6,605 nucleotides of DNA from Chloroflexota bacterium (lineage in GTDB: Bacteria; Chloroflexota; Limnocylindria; Limnocylindrales; CSP1-4). This document shows, in pieces, positions 5,545 through 6,605 of this stretch. Both the position numbers and the translations under genes were made by a program. The notes under the pieces are model-generated. The model was not told where the DNA came from and did no database searches. It worked only from the letters and a program-made list of their open reading frames with translations. The stretch covers positions 1 to 6,605 of the forward strand of contig PMIQ01000109.1 in the NCBI GenBank assembly GCA_003157175.1. The letters are read 5' to 3'. Position 1 is the stretch's first letter. Every line of letters starts with the position of its first letter.

Positions 5545-5562
5545 GTGAATGAACGCTCCGGC

Positions 5563-5567
5563 AGAGG
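5563..5567 (+). promoter_or_regulatory. Ribosome binding site AGAGG supporting the ATG at 5575
   Basis: AGAGG lies 7 bases before the ATG at 5575, a normal spacing. It argues for this ATG over the in-frame GTG 30 bases upstream, although both remain possible. Confidence 0.5.
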
Positions 5568-5574
5568 TAGCGCC

Positions 5575-6276
5575 ATGACGACCGCATCGAAGGACAAGTT
5601 AGGGCGCGAGTCTCCCCGGAGTGTCTTCCTTGAGGGTTGTCGCGTCCTCGCCGAGCGGTTTGCTGCCCTCGGGTTCCAGCCGCGCCGTCAAGGGCAGATG
5701 CTTGTCCGGTCCATAGGCCCCTGGTCTCATGAGATCGCCATAGCCTCGAGTCACTACAACCAGGCGGGGGTTTCGGTGGCCGTCTCGCCCACGGTCGTTG
5801 TCAGGAACAAGGATCTTGCGAGTTGGCGAGCCCAGCACGAGCTTTGGAGAACGGACGATCTTGTGGCGAGCCGGATGCTGTATCGGTTCGCCGGCTCCTG
5901 GACGACTTGGAACCTGGCCGACCCCGCCACGCGTAGTCATGTGCTCGAAGAAGTCACTGCGCTTCTCGAACAAACTGCGCTCCCGTGGCTTGACCTATTC
6001 GGTGACCGCCTTGCCTTCCTCGAACGGTGGCAGTTCGACGATGAGGTGCTGGAACTGGACGCGATGGCCGAGTTGTTGGCCTACTTTGGCCGTGCCGAAG
6101 AGATTGCCCCGCTCGTGCGCGAGGCCTTGTCCCGCGAGCCTTGGTCGAAATTCAGCCCGCGAGCCGATTCCTTCGACAAACTCCGACGGCTTGGAGAGAA
6201 GCTTTCCTTGGGTCTGTCGCTGCCATCCTTGCCGGAGCAACCTCGTATCTCGGTGCCCAACTGGTTCGGAAGGTAG
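5575..6276 (+). CDS. Unrecognised cytosolic protein of 233 residues, lower GC than neighbours
   Basis: I do not recognise the family with confidence. The ATG at 5575 has AGAGG 7 bases upstream; a GTG at 5545 in frame would add 10 residues. There is no signal peptide or membrane helix. The first half (about 18-75) looks like an alpha/beta domain: a helix ending AALGFQPRRQGQ, then strands LVRSIGPWSHEIAIAS and VSVAVSPTVVV. This vaguely recalls DUF4304-like proteins, but I would not assign it. WTTWNLADPATR (about 108-119) is followed by helices, including a Glu/Leu-rich FERWQFDDEVLELDAMAELLAYFGR-like stretch (written here approximately, about 150-174). Several 60-base blocks are 55-62% GC, below the roughly 70% of neighbours, with more mixed codon use; this may mean recent acquisition. 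It has its own promoter-like box and is probably not part of the upstream unit. Confidence 0.75.
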   Translation: MTTASKDKLGRESPRSVFLEGCRVLAERFAALGFQPRRQGQMLVRSIGPWSHEIAIASSHYNQAGVSVAVSPTVVVRNKDLASWRAQHELWRTDDLVASRMLYRFAGSWTTWNLADPATRSHVLEEVTALLEQTALPWLDLFGDRLAFLERWQFDDEVLELDAMAELLAYFGRAEEIAPLVREALSREPWSKFSPRADSFDKLRRLGEKLSLGLSLPSLPEQPRISVPNWFGR

Positions 6277-6321
6277 TTCAGGCGACTGGTGAGAACCAAG
6301 CTCATCGGGACGGTCGATCAC

Positions 6322-6337
6322 AGTCGTCACCACGACT
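6322..6337. other. Perfect 6-bp inverted repeat between convergent gene ends
   Basis: AGTCGT and ACGACT enclose CACC. It lies in the 142-base gap (6277-6418) between the unrecognised gene and the convergent aceE end, where a shared terminator would be expected, but no T-run follows on either strand. CGGC/GCCG around CTGA near 6400 is a second, weaker stem. Nothing else was recognised in this gap. Confidence 0.3.
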
Positions 6338-6418
6338 AACCGACACCCGCTGCCGTCTCGAACATGCGTGAGCGAGAAGCACAGAATCCAACGACGGCCT
6401 GAGCCGCCCGGCGCCGAG

Positions 6419-6605
6419 TCAGAGAGCGCGCGGGTCCTGTGCGTCCGGGTCTACACCCAGCTCGCGCATCGCCGCCGCGGCCTCTGAGCCCGAGAGCCGC
6501 CCGGCGCGAGCCAGACCCACGATCGCCGCAGCGGCGATATGCGGGGGATCGATCTCGAAAAGCCGTCGCAATGCCTCGCGCGCGTCCGAGCGGCCGAAGC
6601 CGTCG
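6419..6605 (-). CDS. aceE: Pyruvate dehydrogenase E1 component, homodimeric type, C-terminal fragment
   Basis: The gene runs off the right edge; 62 complete codons precede the TGA at 6421-6419. The visible part begins DGFGRSDAREALRRLFEID and ends GVDPDAQDPRAL. DGFGRSDxREALRxxFExD, then a helical stretch and a closing GxDPxxxDP, is how I remember the C-terminus of AceE-type E1 proteins of the thiamine-diphosphate pyruvate dehydrogenase complex, which decarboxylate pyruvate and acetylate lipoyl-E2. In this family the DGFGRSD segment belongs to the C-terminal transketolase-like domain. The thiamine-binding parts lie outside the window, so activity cannot be judged. The gene converges with the unrecognised gene across 142 bases. 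The alternative, a 2-oxoglutarate or branched-chain E1, does not carry this tail. Confidence 0.85.
   Translation of the reverse strand, partial: DGFGRSDAREALRRLFEIDPPHIAAAAIVGLARAGRLSGSEAAAAMRELGVDPDAQDPRAL

Noticed and set aside
6322..6337. Bidirectional intrinsic terminator between the convergent ends
   Set aside because: The 6-bp stem is perfect but has no T-run on either side, so it was kept only as an inverted repeat.
1..6605. CRISPR arrays, tRNA/rRNA genes, insertion-sequence ends, toxin-antitoxin or phage genes
   Set aside because: No regularly spaced repeats beyond the 17-bp tandem pair, no cloverleaf-like segment, and no transposase, integrase or toxin motif was seen on either strand.

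Overview
The window is GC-rich bacterial DNA (hand-counted stretches of the main genes run near 68-73% GC) with tightly packed genes. Codon positions are strongly biased to G or C, starts often lie only 5-8 bases behind a TANNNT -10-like hexamer (leaderless style), and a homodimeric-type pyruvate dehydrogenase E1 is present. Together these suggest a high-GC Chloroflexota or Actinobacteria-like lineage, probably an environmental Chloroflexota. This is inference from gene style, not from a marker gene.

Layout. The left edge holds the last 33 residues of a calcium/proton exchanger (1-102, +). An 80-base gap with a perfect 17-bp tandem repeat and a -10-like hexamer leads into a GT87/DUF2029-type polyprenyl-phosphate-dependent mannosyltransferase-like membrane protein (183-1271, +). 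It converges with, and overlaps by 39 bases, a leftward pair: an AI-2E/PerM-family membrane transporter (3596-2370, -) followed 3 bases later by a ROK-family sugar kinase (2366-1233, -).

A 336-base divergent gap (3597-3932) separates that pair from a rightward two-gene unit. The gap holds promoter-like signals for both sides, several perfect inverted repeats, and a stretch on the minus strand with strong coding periodicity. That stretch looks like the decayed 3' end of a secreted Asp-box (BNR-like) protein. The rightward unit is a free-standing ParB-like domain protein (3933-4703) whose stop overlaps (GTGA) the start of a calcineurin-like phosphoesterase (4700-5419). The phosphoesterase has lost both histidines expected in metal site 1. 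After a 125-155 base gap comes an unrecognised 233-residue protein of lower GC (5575-6276, +). The right edge holds the last 62 residues of pyruvate dehydrogenase E1 on the minus strand (6605-6419).

There is no obvious single pathway: most of this is chromosomal housekeeping (ion exchange, glycan assembly, sugar phosphorylation, pyruvate oxidation). The least ordinary part is the coupled ParB-like/degenerate phosphoesterase unit with the gap upstream of it. No CRISPR array, tRNA, rRNA, insertion sequence or phage feature was seen. No system can be shown to be new from the sequence alone.
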